Part shown: positions 15,650 through 23,699 of the stretch, piece after piece
Numbering within the stretch: the stretch's first letter is position 1
Layout: every line of letters starts with the position of its first letter
NCBI GenBank assembly: GCA_964647545.1
Contig: CAZYHS010000021.1
Span: 1-35,241 of the forward strand
From: CAZYHS01 sp964647545
GTDB lineage: Bacteria > UBA10199 > GCA-002796325 > 1-14-0-20-49-13
Reading direction: 5' to 3'
DNA length: 35,241 bases
Position numbers and translations under genes: made by a program
Notes under the pieces: generated by a model
What the model was told of the DNA's origin: nothing
The model's input: only the letters and a program-made list of their open reading frames with translations
Database searches by the model: none

Positions 15650-16528
15650 ATGTGGATAATATATTCTCTTCTATCGGCTCTATTTTCGGCCCTCTGCGCA
15701 ATTCTGCAAAAGAAAGCTCTCTTTAAGATCGGGGCTTTCGACCTCTCATTTGCACTCTATTTTTTTGAAGCTTTTATTTTTCTGGCGGCGGCAATAATTT
15801 TCGGAACGACATTTGCCGGCATCTCAAACAGCGCGCTCGGGTTTATCTTTGTGAAAGCGGTTTTGAACGTTACTTCTTTCGTGCTCATCATGAACGGAAT
15901 GAAACGCCTCGAACTCTCGGCGGGGCTACCGCTAATGCTTCTCTCTCCGGCGATCGTTGCGATCGCGGCCTATCTGCTACTTGGCGAAATGCTCACGGTA
16001 AAAGAGAGCGGCGGCATCGTGATGATACTAATTGGAGCTTATCTGCTCGAATTCAAAAGCCCTTCCGAAATGCTGCTTCCGTTCAAAAAGATCATCACGC
16101 ACAGGGGCTACTTTTTTATGTTTTCCGCAGTCGCAATCATCACGGGCTCCGTGCTTTTAAACCGCTACATTCTCGTGGCCAAGGGGATCAAACCTCTGGC
16201 GTTTGCTTCGATCGAACATCTCATGGCGCTCCCGATAATTTTTATCGCGGCGCTTCTTTTCAAACGTCCTCTTTTTCAACTAAAGGCGTCGTTTAAATCG
16301 ATGCCGTTTATAATTTTCGCCGCCGCCTTCGGCACGGTTCTCTACCGTCTCTTTGAAGTTATGGCGACCGCACAAGTAAACGTGGCGCTGGTTGTAGCAC
16401 TTAAAAGACTTTCGGTCGTAATGGCGGTGATCATCGGCGGGAAGCTATTTAAAGAAGAAAACCGCGCCAAGAGGATCGCCGCAACGGTGATCATGTTCAT
16501 TGGCGCGGCTTTAGTTGCCGGAATTTAA
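15650..16528 (+). CDS. EamA/DMT-superfamily transporter
   Basis: The 292-residue membrane protein has ten predicted helices in two five-helix halves, the drug/metabolite-transporter layout. The first half ends in an EamA-type stretch (LLLGEMLTVKESGGIVMILI) and the second in a matching one (IIGGKLFKEENRAKRIAATV), the repeat that defines the family. The substrate cannot be told. The ATG at 15650 is chosen over TTG at 15608 because an AGGAAAGG lies just before it and the hydrophobic start fits helix 1. It converges with the deoxyhypusine-synthase-like gene, stops seven bases apart. Confidence 0.85.
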   Translation: MWIIYSLLSALFSALCAILQKKALFKIGAFDLSFALYFFEAFIFLAAAIIFGTTFAGISNSALGFIFVKAVLNVTSFVLIMNGMKRLELSAGLPLMLLSPAIVAIAAYLLLGEMLTVKESGGIVMILIGAYLLEFKSPSEMLLPFKKIITHRGYFFMFSAVAIITGSVLLNRYILVAKGIKPLAFASIEHLMALPIIFIAALLFKRPLFQLKASFKSMPFIIFAAAFGTVLYRLFEVMATAQVNVALVVALKRLSVVMAVIIGGKLFKEENRAKRIAATVIMFIGAALVAGI

Positions 16529-16535
16529 ATCAAGC

Positions 16536-18008
16536 TCAGCTCTTTCTGTTCTCCATCACATATTTCACAATGAACGGCCACACGATGGTCGCGTCTGTCT
16601 GAACCGTGGTGAAACGTCCGTTGATGTCCATCTTTCTCCACGTCATGCCTTCGCTGTAGGTACAGCCGGAGAGATGTCCCAAGTTCATCTGGTCGGGGCA
16701 GATCTTCGTGCCGTACCTGAACCGGTTCATCTTAAGGTCCATGCCGATGCGATAGTTCAGTAGTTCGATCTGAGGCGCAATGTTTTGAATGTAATTACGC
16801 GGCACGCCTCCGCCGATCGTAAAGATGCCGGTGTGATCGACGTTCTGCGAAATATCGATAAGCATGCGCGTGTCAAGCTCGATATCGACGCGAATTCTTG
16901 GCTGCTTATTGATTTCGCGGCGATAGTTGTGGGCGTTAAGATCGTTTCCGATCTCCGAATCGGCAAACGCCGGAACAATGACAGGCACGTTCTTTTCGAA
17001 AGCCGATTTCAAAATCGCGCGATCGTGCGGGAATTTATTTTTGAGATACTCGCCCATCTTCTTATGTACGAACGAAGAGCTGACCGGAGAGCTCGGGTCG
17101 ATGCTGTTGAAAATTTCGTCGAGCACCATCTGGATGTGGTTAAGGTTGTCCTCGGGCTCGAGAGTGTCGGTCACTCGGTTCATGAAATTTTCCGTCAGGA
17201 ACTTATCGTCGTAACGAGGGTTGTGCTTGTAGTGCTTGAGGCCAACCGACTCGACAAGCCCGTGCGCCATGAGCGCTCCGGTCGAAGCGATGCACTGCAC
17301 AAAGCCTTCGTCTATCATATCGCAAATCACGAGCCCCATTTTTGCGATAGTCATCGCCCCCGAAAGAGTGAGAAAAACGTAGCAATCTTTATCCTCGATC
17401 ATCGCCTGAACCGTCTTTGAAGCTTCGGCGACCTGAGATGCGACCCCGCCGAATTTAGGAAGTGCGCTAAGCATTTCGGTGGTCGTGGTCTTTTTCCCTT
17501 CGATCATCTCAAGTAGGGAAAAATAAATCAGCGGCATAACGTAACGATGGTCGGCAAAAACCGCGTCGGGGAAAAAGCCGTCCATAACCTGACCGGGTTT
17601 GCAAAGATTTGCGTTGTTTATGAAGATCGCGCGTTCGGGCTTGTTGTAGATCGCGTCTTCGTTCATCTCCGGATAGAGGCCGATAACGACCGCGTGCTTT
17701 TCGGGGGTGGAATTTTCAGAAGCAAATGCTCCGCTTGAAACGACTCTGGTAAAATATCCCCTCTTCACCATGTCGTTTAACAAAACGCCGACCTCAGAAT
17801 CGGGCTTTCCGTCATAAATTGCCACAGGGTTCTTTTTGTCCGTTACCCAGCCGCAAATCGTCGAAACGCATTCGCCAAGCATACGGGCGCCGAACGAACA
17901 TCGCCCCATCGCGTTTACGATATCGGCAACCGTGTTGCACTTACGCAAATTGAGCTGCTCAAGCGCCTGAAGATCGGGCATATCTGTTTTTGCAAGTTTT
18001 ACAGCCAT
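16536..18008 (-). CDS. Deoxyhypusine-synthase-family protein, long form
   Basis: The eukaryotic/archaeal enzyme uses NAD and spermidine to build deoxyhypusine on eIF5A; bacterial members probably use other acceptors in polyamine metabolism. Hallmarks here are FLTLSGAMTIAKMGLVI and VQCIASTGALMAHGLVE (NAD-binding Rossmann core), GGGVPRNYIQN, and GMTWRKMD, where Lys459 aligns with the catalytic Lys that forms the enzyme-spermidine imine. At 490 residues it is well above the usual 340-370, with an extended N-terminus and a region after residue 270 (EPEDNLNHIQMVLDEIFNS). GGAGG precedes the ATG. A TTGACA at 18089-18094 on the minus strand lacks a good -10 partner. No polyamine genes are adjacent; the nearest candidate acceptor is EF-P, 5 kb away. 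Confidence 0.88.
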   Translation of the reverse strand: MAVKLAKTDMPDLQALEQLNLRKCNTVADIVNAMGRCSFGARMLGECVSTICGWVTDKKNPVAIYDGKPDSEVGVLLNDMVKRGYFTRVVSSGAFASENSTPEKHAVVIGLYPEMNEDAIYNKPERAIFINNANLCKPGQVMDGFFPDAVFADHRYVMPLIYFSLLEMIEGKKTTTTEMLSALPKFGGVASQVAEASKTVQAMIEDKDCYVFLTLSGAMTIAKMGLVICDMIDEGFVQCIASTGALMAHGLVESVGLKHYKHNPRYDDKFLTENFMNRVTDTLEPEDNLNHIQMVLDEIFNSIDPSSPVSSSFVHKKMGEYLKNKFPHDRAILKSAFEKNVPVIVPAFADSEIGNDLNAHNYRREINKQPRIRVDIELDTRMLIDISQNVDHTGIFTIGGGVPRNYIQNIAPQIELLNYRIGMDLKMNRFRYGTKICPDQMNLGHLSGCTYSEGMTWRKMDINGRFTTVQTDATIVWPFIVKYVMENRKS

Positions 18009-18191
18009 TTAAGCCTCCGCTGTTAAAGTTATTTAAAAGCCGGTTAAAGCGCCAAGTGAGGGCTTTTACTGCTCAAAAGGAGCCGATTTGTCAAGCATTA
18101 TGCCACAATTTACGCAGGCTGAAATCGAGCTTGCGGTTTGGCAAAAAATGTAGAACAAGCCCACACGCCGAAACAATATTTGGAGGAACTT

Positions 18192-18512
18192 ATGGACTGG
18201 CTATATCTTCTCATGGCGGGGCTGCTTGAAATTGCGTGGCCGATCGGTTTTAAATATTCCGACGGATTTAAAAAAATGATCTACGGCGTGCCGACCGCGC
18301 TCGCTCTTATGTTGAGCTTTTTCCTTCTATCGAAGGCTTCAAAAACGCTCCCGATAGGGACCGCTTACGCGGTGTGGACCGGCATCGGCGTTTTTGGAAC
18401 GGCGATCTGCGGAATTATCCTTTTTGATGAATCTTTCACGCCTGTCAGACTTGTCTGTATTTTACTGATCTTCATCGGGATCGTCGGCTTGAAATTAAGC
18501 ACGAACGCCTAA
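18192..18512 (+). CDS. sugE: SMR-family guanidinium exporter SugE/Gdx
   Basis: The 106-residue protein has four transmembrane helices and works as an antiparallel dimer exchanging cations for protons. The central Glu is in GLLEIAWPIGFKYSDGF, and the Gdx-type motif LPIGTAYAVWTGIGVFG is intact, ending in IGLKLS-like residues (VGLKLSTNA). These features favour SugE/Gdx over the EmrE multidrug branch. The ATG at 18192 has GGAGG five bases upstream and fits SugE starts; the ATG at 18138 would add 18 non-homologous residues. I looked for guanidine riboswitch motifs in the 183-base leader and saw none that I could support. It converges on the sensor-kinase gene. Confidence 0.93.
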   Translation: MDWLYLLMAGLLEIAWPIGFKYSDGFKKMIYGVPTALALMLSFFLLSKASKTLPIGTAYAVWTGIGVFGTAICGIILFDESFTPVRLVCILLIFIGIVGLKLSTNA

Positions 18513-18543
18513 GTCACGTCTAGCGCACCTCCGGCCGGCCGTT

Positions 18544-20736
18544 TCAACCTAAAGGAATCTTCAGCGTAAAGACCGACCCTTTGCCGACCTCTGAATTTAC
18601 CGACACCGATCCTCCGAAAGTTTCGACTATCTTTTTTACGTATGCCAGACCAAGCCCGACACCTTCTACGTTTCCGGTGTAATATTTTTCTATCTGATAG
18701 AATTTGTCGAAAATCCTGTCCAGAAATTCCGGCGGAATGCCGATGCCGTTGTCCGCGATGGAAATGACCGCGTTTGCTCCGGCGTGCTTGCAATCTATTA
18801 CGACCTTTGCCTGCCCGCTCATGTTGAATTTAAGAGCGTTGTCTATTAAATGTTTAACGATCATCGAAAGGTACTTCTGATTGAAATTAAGTTTTGTCAG
18901 ATCATCGGCGACTCTAATTTCTATCACGGGATTTTTTTCTGAAAACCACGACCGGCACTCCTCCGCGGCCTGATTTATAACCCCCTTAAGATCGATCTCC
19001 TCCCTGCTGGTGTCGAGATGTTCTTCATCGAGTGAAACAAAACTCACAAGACTCCCTATAAGATTGTTGAGCTTAGCAGTTTGATCCACCATTGAAGTAA
19101 CAAGCTTAGACTGCTTTTCTTCAAGGTTTCCCGCCAGCCCGTCCTTGAGTATCATGAGCTTGCCCTGCAGCACAGTAAGCGGAGTGAAAAGTTTATGACT
19201 CATCAACGAAAGAAAATCACGTTTTGAACGTTCTTCGGTCTCAAGCTCGGTGATGTTTCTCACCGAGAGAACGTGTTCACGCACGCCCCCCTCGTCGTCT
19301 CGTATCACGCGGGCCGAACATTCAAGATGGAGAGCCCCAAGCTCGGAGGCGTTGCGTCTTGCGATCTTGAAGGTCGCGTCTTTATCAAGACAATCGTTTG
19401 ATTGAAGGAAGGGCATCTCCCCTTCAAAATGCAGCGCCAGATGCTCTTTGAAAGAGCCCTTCGCGGGGAGCATAAGATATTTTTCGGCCGACCTGTTGAA
19501 CTCAACTACGTTGCAATTTACATCTAAAATCACAAGTCCGTCTGACATCTGCGAAAATGCGATGGCGAACATCTCCTTGTCGTCTTTAAGCTGTTTGAGC
19601 GAACCGGACAATGAGGCCCTCATTTTTTCAAATGTTCCGGCAAGCAATCCGACCTCGCCGCCGGTCTTTTTAACTTTGATCTGTGAACCGAGATCTCCCG
19701 AGGCGATTCTCTGCGCCGCCAGCGCGAGCGAGGTAATGGGCCCGCTTATTCGCGATGAAATTATAAATATCAGGACGAAAAGAAATATCAGACCTCCCAT
19801 GCCGATCAAAATATTGTTGCGGTGCAGCGTTCTCATGTCGGCGAGCAGCTCGTCCTCGGGAAGCACAATGGCAAGAGACCAGCCGGTTGCCGGCACGGGG
19901 CCGTAAACGAACCACGATTGCTTCCCGATCAGAGGGTTCATTATCGACACCAGCCCGTTTTTGCCGTCTATCATCTCTTTTCCAAGCGAATCCAAAAGAG
20001 GCGAATTCATCTCTCTTGCAATGTCGAAAATGGAACGCTTCAACTCGGAATCGGGGCGCTTCATCGAAAGAAACGTGCCGTTTTGATCGATAAGAAACGC
20101 CAAACCGCCGCCGCCCGAAATAATGCCGTCAACTATCTTTGTCAAACGCCCGAGCGAAACGTCGATGGTAGAAACGCCCCACAATTCGCCGTCCTTGTAG
20201 AACGGATAGGCGTAAGTCACCATCGCAACGTCCCCGCCCCCCTTATCGATGTAAGGATGTGTCCAGTAAGGTCTTCCTGTCGAAGCCGGTATCCTGAACC
20301 AATCCCACTTTGGATAATTATATGATTCGGCGGCCAAATCGACAAATCCGACACCTGTTCCGTCCTTGAGCCTATGATAATAAGGAGCGAACAGCTCGCC
20401 GCCGTCGCCGAATTTTCCGGGGGCAAACGCCGCCGTCGAACCGTAAATGTCGGGGCTGGAATTGACGATGCTTTGAACTAGCGAATTGACTTCTCCGCGG
20501 GTCAGCCCAACCGATAGCCCCTGCATGGCAAGCGCTTCGTAAGTTGCGGCCTGAGTGACGTCTTCAAGTTTTGTGTTTAGCTGCAGCCGATATTTGTCCA
20601 GCATGAACGACGCCCGAGTTTCGATCTCTCTGACCAAAACCTTATGGCTCGTAGTGTAGCTCAAATAGATCATGCATGCGGTAATAACGAAAACGGTCGA
20701 AAGGATCAAAAGCAGCAGTTTATTGCGGATCTTCAT
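18544..20736 (-). CDS. Membrane sensor histidine kinase: dCache-HAMP-PAS-HisKA-HATPase, variant H-box
   Basis: The 730-residue protein has an N-terminal membrane helix (about 7-27), a periplasmic double-Cache domain (about 35-300, with RPYWTHPYIDKGGGDVAMV and GELWGVSTIDVSL), a second helix (about 312-332), HAMP (SRISGPITSLALAAQRIASG), a PAS domain (about 390-500), HisKA and HATPase (HLIDNALKF, IADNGIGI, GVGLGLAYVKK). Cache domains usually bind small metabolites outside the membrane. The H-box reads SHKLFTPL: His514 is present but the following acidic residue, normally Glu, is Lys515. That acidic residue aids phosphotransfer, so activity may be altered. It begins 31 bases after macB with GGGGG upstream, as the last gene of the rhlE-efflux run. 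No response-regulator gene lies beside it. Confidence 0.93.
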   Translation of the reverse strand: MKIRNKLLLLILSTVFVITACMIYLSYTTSHKVLVREIETRASFMLDKYRLQLNTKLEDVTQAATYEALAMQGLSVGLTRGEVNSLVQSIVNSSPDIYGSTAAFAPGKFGDGGELFAPYYHRLKDGTGVGFVDLAAESYNYPKWDWFRIPASTGRPYWTHPYIDKGGGDVAMVTYAYPFYKDGELWGVSTIDVSLGRLTKIVDGIISGGGGLAFLIDQNGTFLSMKRPDSELKRSIFDIAREMNSPLLDSLGKEMIDGKNGLVSIMNPLIGKQSWFVYGPVPATGWSLAIVLPEDELLADMRTLHRNNILIGMGGLIFLFVLIFIISSRISGPITSLALAAQRIASGDLGSQIKVKKTGGEVGLLAGTFEKMRASLSGSLKQLKDDKEMFAIAFSQMSDGLVILDVNCNVVEFNRSAEKYLMLPAKGSFKEHLALHFEGEMPFLQSNDCLDKDATFKIARRNASELGALHLECSARVIRDDEGGVREHVLSVRNITELETEERSKRDFLSLMSHKLFTPLTVLQGKLMILKDGLAGNLEEKQSKLVTSMVDQTAKLNNLIGSLVSFVSLDEEHLDTSREEIDLKGVINQAAEECRSWFSEKNPVIEIRVADDLTKLNFNQKYLSMIVKHLIDNALKFNMSGQAKVVIDCKHAGANAVISIADNGIGIPPEFLDRIFDKFYQIEKYYTGNVEGVGLGLAYVKKIVETFGGSVSVNSEVGKGSVFTLKIPLG

Positions 20737-20767
20737 TCATCCCCCGTTAAATGAACTCCATGGAAAT

Positions 20768-22729
20768 TTATTCGTACCTTAATGCTTCGACCGGGTCAAG
20801 CTCCGCGGCAGTGCGGGCCGGCCACATTCCGAAAATAAGCCCGACTGCAATTGAAAAGAACGTCGCAAGAAGAATAGAAAATAAAGATATCTTCACGGCC
20901 CAACCGGCGGCAATTGAAAGGACCGCCGCCCCCGCCACTCCGACAACGACACCAATCACTCCGCCCGAAAATGTAAGGACCACCGATTCTATCAGAAACT
21001 GGGTCATAACGTCGATGTATCTAGCTCCGACAGCTTTTCTCAATCCTATTTCACGCGTCCTCTCGGTGACCGACACGAGCATGATATTCATGATCCCCAT
21101 ACCGCCTACGACGAGCGAAATTGCAGCGATAAATCCCAGCAGAAGCGTCATTGTCCTTGTCGTGCTTTCAAGCGTGCTCTGCAGATCGGCCATATTTCTT
21201 ATCTGAAATGTCTTTTCGGAATCGGGGGGAAGACGTCGGCGCTTTTTTATAAGAGCCGATATTTCATCTTCGGCGGCGCTCATGAGCGCGGCATCTTTGA
21301 CCTCGACGTCTATCGTATCGACATAATCGCGACCGAGCACCCGATACATCGCGGTGGTCACCGGAATAAGAACGATGTCATCTTCGTCTCTCATCATCGA
21401 AGCCCCCTTGGCCGGCAGCACTCCGATAACCTGAAAGTTCGAACGATTTATTTTGATCCAATTGCCGATAGGATTGGCATCTCCAAAAAGCTCCCTTACG
21501 ACCGTCGCGCCTATCACAGCGACACGCTTTCTGATTCTGGCTTCTTCTTCGGTAAAAAATCTGCCGGCCACCGGAACTGACGCCCGCATCTCGGCGTATG
21601 AGGTCCCGACTCCTTGAACCTGAGAATTCCAGTTTTTATTTTCAAAGACGAGCTGCCCTCTCCCCCTGACCGAAGGAGAGACCCGTCGTACGGCAAAAAG
21701 TTTCGCCATTTCGTCGGCATCGTCCATTGTAAATCTTGTGACCGAACCCGACTCCAAAGCCACGCCGTGCAAACGCTGCGAGCCGGGCATCACCATAAGA
21801 AGATTGGAGCCCAAAGACGCGAGCCTGTCACGCACCGACTCTCTAGCCCCCTGCCCAAGAGCAAGCATCGCAATGACCGCAGCCACGCCTATCAATATTC
21901 CGAGAATGGATAGAGCCGAACGAAGTTTGTGGGACGAAATAGCCCAAAACGCCTGTTTGACGTGGTCCAAAAATTCGGCCTCTTTCATCCCCGACCTAGC
22001 CTGTGAAATAACCCGTTCGGCCGAAACATTGTCGGCATCTTTTCCGGCCTCTCCGACGGGCGCAAAACGCTCATCCGAAACTATTTTTCCGTCGCGCATG
22101 CGGATAATTCTTTTCGCATGTCTTGCAACGTCATCTTCGTGGGTGACCATAACTATGGTCTTCCCCTCGCCGTTGAGTTTTTTCAAAAGAGCGATTATTT
22201 CGTTTTGATTTTTTGAATCGAGGTTGCCGGTCGGCTCGTCGGCAAGAATCAACACCGGATCGTTCACAAGAGATCTTGCGATGGCGATACGCTGCTGCTC
22301 ACCGCCGGAAAGCTCGTTGGGCCTATGCCGAGCCCTATTTGAAAGACCGACGCGGGCAAGCATCTCCTGAGCTCTTTCTTTAAGATGTTTGCGTCCTGAA
22401 TAGATAAGCGGCAGCTCGATGTTGTCAAGGGCTGTGACCTTCGGAAGCAAATGAAACTGCTGAAAGATAAAACCGATCAACCCGTTTCGCAAGACCGCCA
22501 GCTTTTCGTCGGGAAGCCCAGTTACGCTCCCTTTGCCGAGCAGATACTCTCCGCTGTCGGGTCGGTCAAGCAAGCCGATAATGTGCATGAGAGTCGATTT
22601 ACCGGAGCCCGACGGCCCCATAATGGCCACGAAATCGCCGGCATCGACCTTGAGCGACACGCCGTCCAAAGCCTTCACCGAAGCGGTGCCGACGCCATGG
22701 ATCTTTTTTATGTCGGTAAGACTGATCAT
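20768..22729 (-). CDS. macB: MacB-type ABC transporter (ATPase-permease fusion)
   Basis: The protein joins an ABC ATPase to a MacB-type permease and works as a dimer that drives periplasmic substrates through an outer-membrane channel. Residues about 1-230 hold Walker A GPSGSGKST, signature LSGGEQQR, Walker B LILADEPTGNLD and switch VTHEDD. A linker follows, then the first helix (SALSILGILIGVAAVIAML), a long periplasmic MacB-PCD domain (about 300-530), and three C-terminal helices of the FtsX domain, with the typical ending ARTAAELDPVEALRYE. The 653-residue length is usual. The ATG at 22729 opens the ABC domain one base after the stop of the adaptor gene; a longer frame to 22789 overlaps that gene and is unlikely. 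No Shine-Dalgarno is clear, so translation is probably coupled. Confidence 0.94.
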   Translation of the reverse strand: MISLTDIKKIHGVGTASVKALDGVSLKVDAGDFVAIMGPSGSGKSTLMHIIGLLDRPDSGEYLLGKGSVTGLPDEKLAVLRNGLIGFIFQQFHLLPKVTALDNIELPLIYSGRKHLKERAQEMLARVGLSNRARHRPNELSGGEQQRIAIARSLVNDPVLILADEPTGNLDSKNQNEIIALLKKLNGEGKTIVMVTHEDDVARHAKRIIRMRDGKIVSDERFAPVGEAGKDADNVSAERVISQARSGMKEAEFLDHVKQAFWAISSHKLRSALSILGILIGVAAVIAMLALGQGARESVRDRLASLGSNLLMVMPGSQRLHGVALESGSVTRFTMDDADEMAKLFAVRRVSPSVRGRGQLVFENKNWNSQVQGVGTSYAEMRASVPVAGRFFTEEEARIRKRVAVIGATVVRELFGDANPIGNWIKINRSNFQVIGVLPAKGASMMRDEDDIVLIPVTTAMYRVLGRDYVDTIDVEVKDAALMSAAEDEISALIKKRRRLPPDSEKTFQIRNMADLQSTLESTTRTMTLLLGFIAAISLVVGGMGIMNIMLVSVTERTREIGLRKAVGARYIDVMTQFLIESVVLTFSGGVIGVVVGVAGAAVLSIAAGWAVKISLFSILLATFFSIAVGLIFGMWPARTAAELDPVEALRYE

Positions 22730-22730
22730 T

Positions 22731-23699
22731 TTATCTGGAACGCGGGCCCGTCGGCAGAAATGGATTTGACCCGTTCTTTTTTGTTTCACGCTGATATTTT
22801 TGGACCGTCATTATGACCTTGTCTCCCTCCGAAAGCCCCGACAAAATCTCGCAGTTTCTCTCGTCGCAAAGCCCGCTTGTCACGGCGCGTCTTGCGGGTT
22901 CTTTACCCAGCCCGCGGCTTAGCTCCACGAACTCGCCTTCACTATCGCGTTTGACGGCGTCGATAGGAAGCGTCAAAACGTTCTCTCTGCTATTTTCGAC
23001 GATCTCGATAGTTGCGCTCATGCCCGATCTGAAAACCTCTGGGACGGAATCGGGGGCGATGTAAACCTCGTAGGTTGTGACGTTATTTACGACCTTTGAC
23101 TCGTAGGAGACATGTTCGACCACACCGGCAACATCGACCTCGGGGTATGCGTCAAGTCCCACTTTTGCTCTTTGTCCAATTCTTACCCTGCCGATGTCCG
23201 TCTCATCGACCTGAGCTTTAACGATAAGATGGTCTGAAATAACTATCACCGCCTCGTTCACCGTTACCGTCTGCCCCGGCTGATCGGTGCTGACGATAAC
23301 CTCACCGTTGATAGGCGCGATAAGCGGCGTCGGTTTGTAAGCGTCGCTCCAGTACTCCCACTCGTCTTTTCCCTTTGAACGGGCGGCGTCCAAAATGGCC
23401 GCACGTTCTGTCGAGCTCATCCAAGCAACGATCTGACCTTCTTTAACGTAGTCGCCCTCTCTCACCAGAATTCGTTCGATCCGGCCCGCAACCGGAGGTT
23501 TCACTTCCAAGCGATTTTCGGGTTCAACGGCACCTGTGGCCGTCACCGATATTTTTATATGGCCTGCCGCCGGAGAAACCTCCATGAGGTTTCCGTCGGT
23601 CGAATCCCCGCCAAAAAGAAATAACGCCGCGACAACAATGCCCGCAAATATAATTAAGCCCGTCAACGCGAAGATTTTTTTATTTTTTATCGCTGTCAT
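22731..23699 (-). CDS. macA: MacA-like periplasmic adaptor (HlyD family) with very short hairpin
   Basis: The adaptor links MacB to a TolC-type channel. A membrane anchor (about 7-29) is followed by a split lipoyl domain (VAGRIERILVREGDYVKEGQ and PINGEVIVSTDQPGQTV), a beta-barrel domain (VKAQVDETDIGRVRIGQRAK...) and a membrane-proximal domain (VLTLPIDAVKRDSEGEFVEL, ILSGLSEGDKVIM). Only about 28 residues (STERAAILDAARSKGKDEWE...) separate the lipoyl halves, far less than the long coiled-coil hairpin of E. coli MacA. The start at 23699 follows GGGGGGA and gives a proper signal-anchor; the frame overlaps the end of the tolC-like gene by 20 bases. It is the third gene of the efflux run. Confidence 0.9.
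   Translation of the reverse strand: MTAIKNKKIFALTGLIIFAGIVVAALFLFGGDSTDGNLMEVSPAAGHIKISVTATGAVEPENRLEVKPPVAGRIERILVREGDYVKEGQIVAWMSSTERAAILDAARSKGKDEWEYWSDAYKPTPLIAPINGEVIVSTDQPGQTVTVNEAVIVISDHLIVKAQVDETDIGRVRIGQRAKVGLDAYPEVDVAGVVEHVSYESKVVNNVTTYEVYIAPDSVPEVFRSGMSATIEIVENSRENVLTLPIDAVKRDSEGEFVELSRGLGKEPARRAVTSGLCDERNCEILSGLSEGDKVIMTVQKYQRETKKNGSNPFLPTGPRSR

Noticed and set aside
18089..18094. Promoter of the deoxyhypusine-synthase-like gene
   Set aside because: A perfect TTGACA on the minus strand is followed at 17 bases by CAGTAA, which is too weak to call.
18009..18191. Guanidine riboswitch in the sugE leader
   Set aside because: SugE/Gdx genes often carry guanidine riboswitches, but I found neither paired ACGR-loop hairpins nor the guanidine-I or -III conserved cores. 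The weak GGCTTTT/AAAAGGAGCC pairing near 18060-18084 is not diagnostic.
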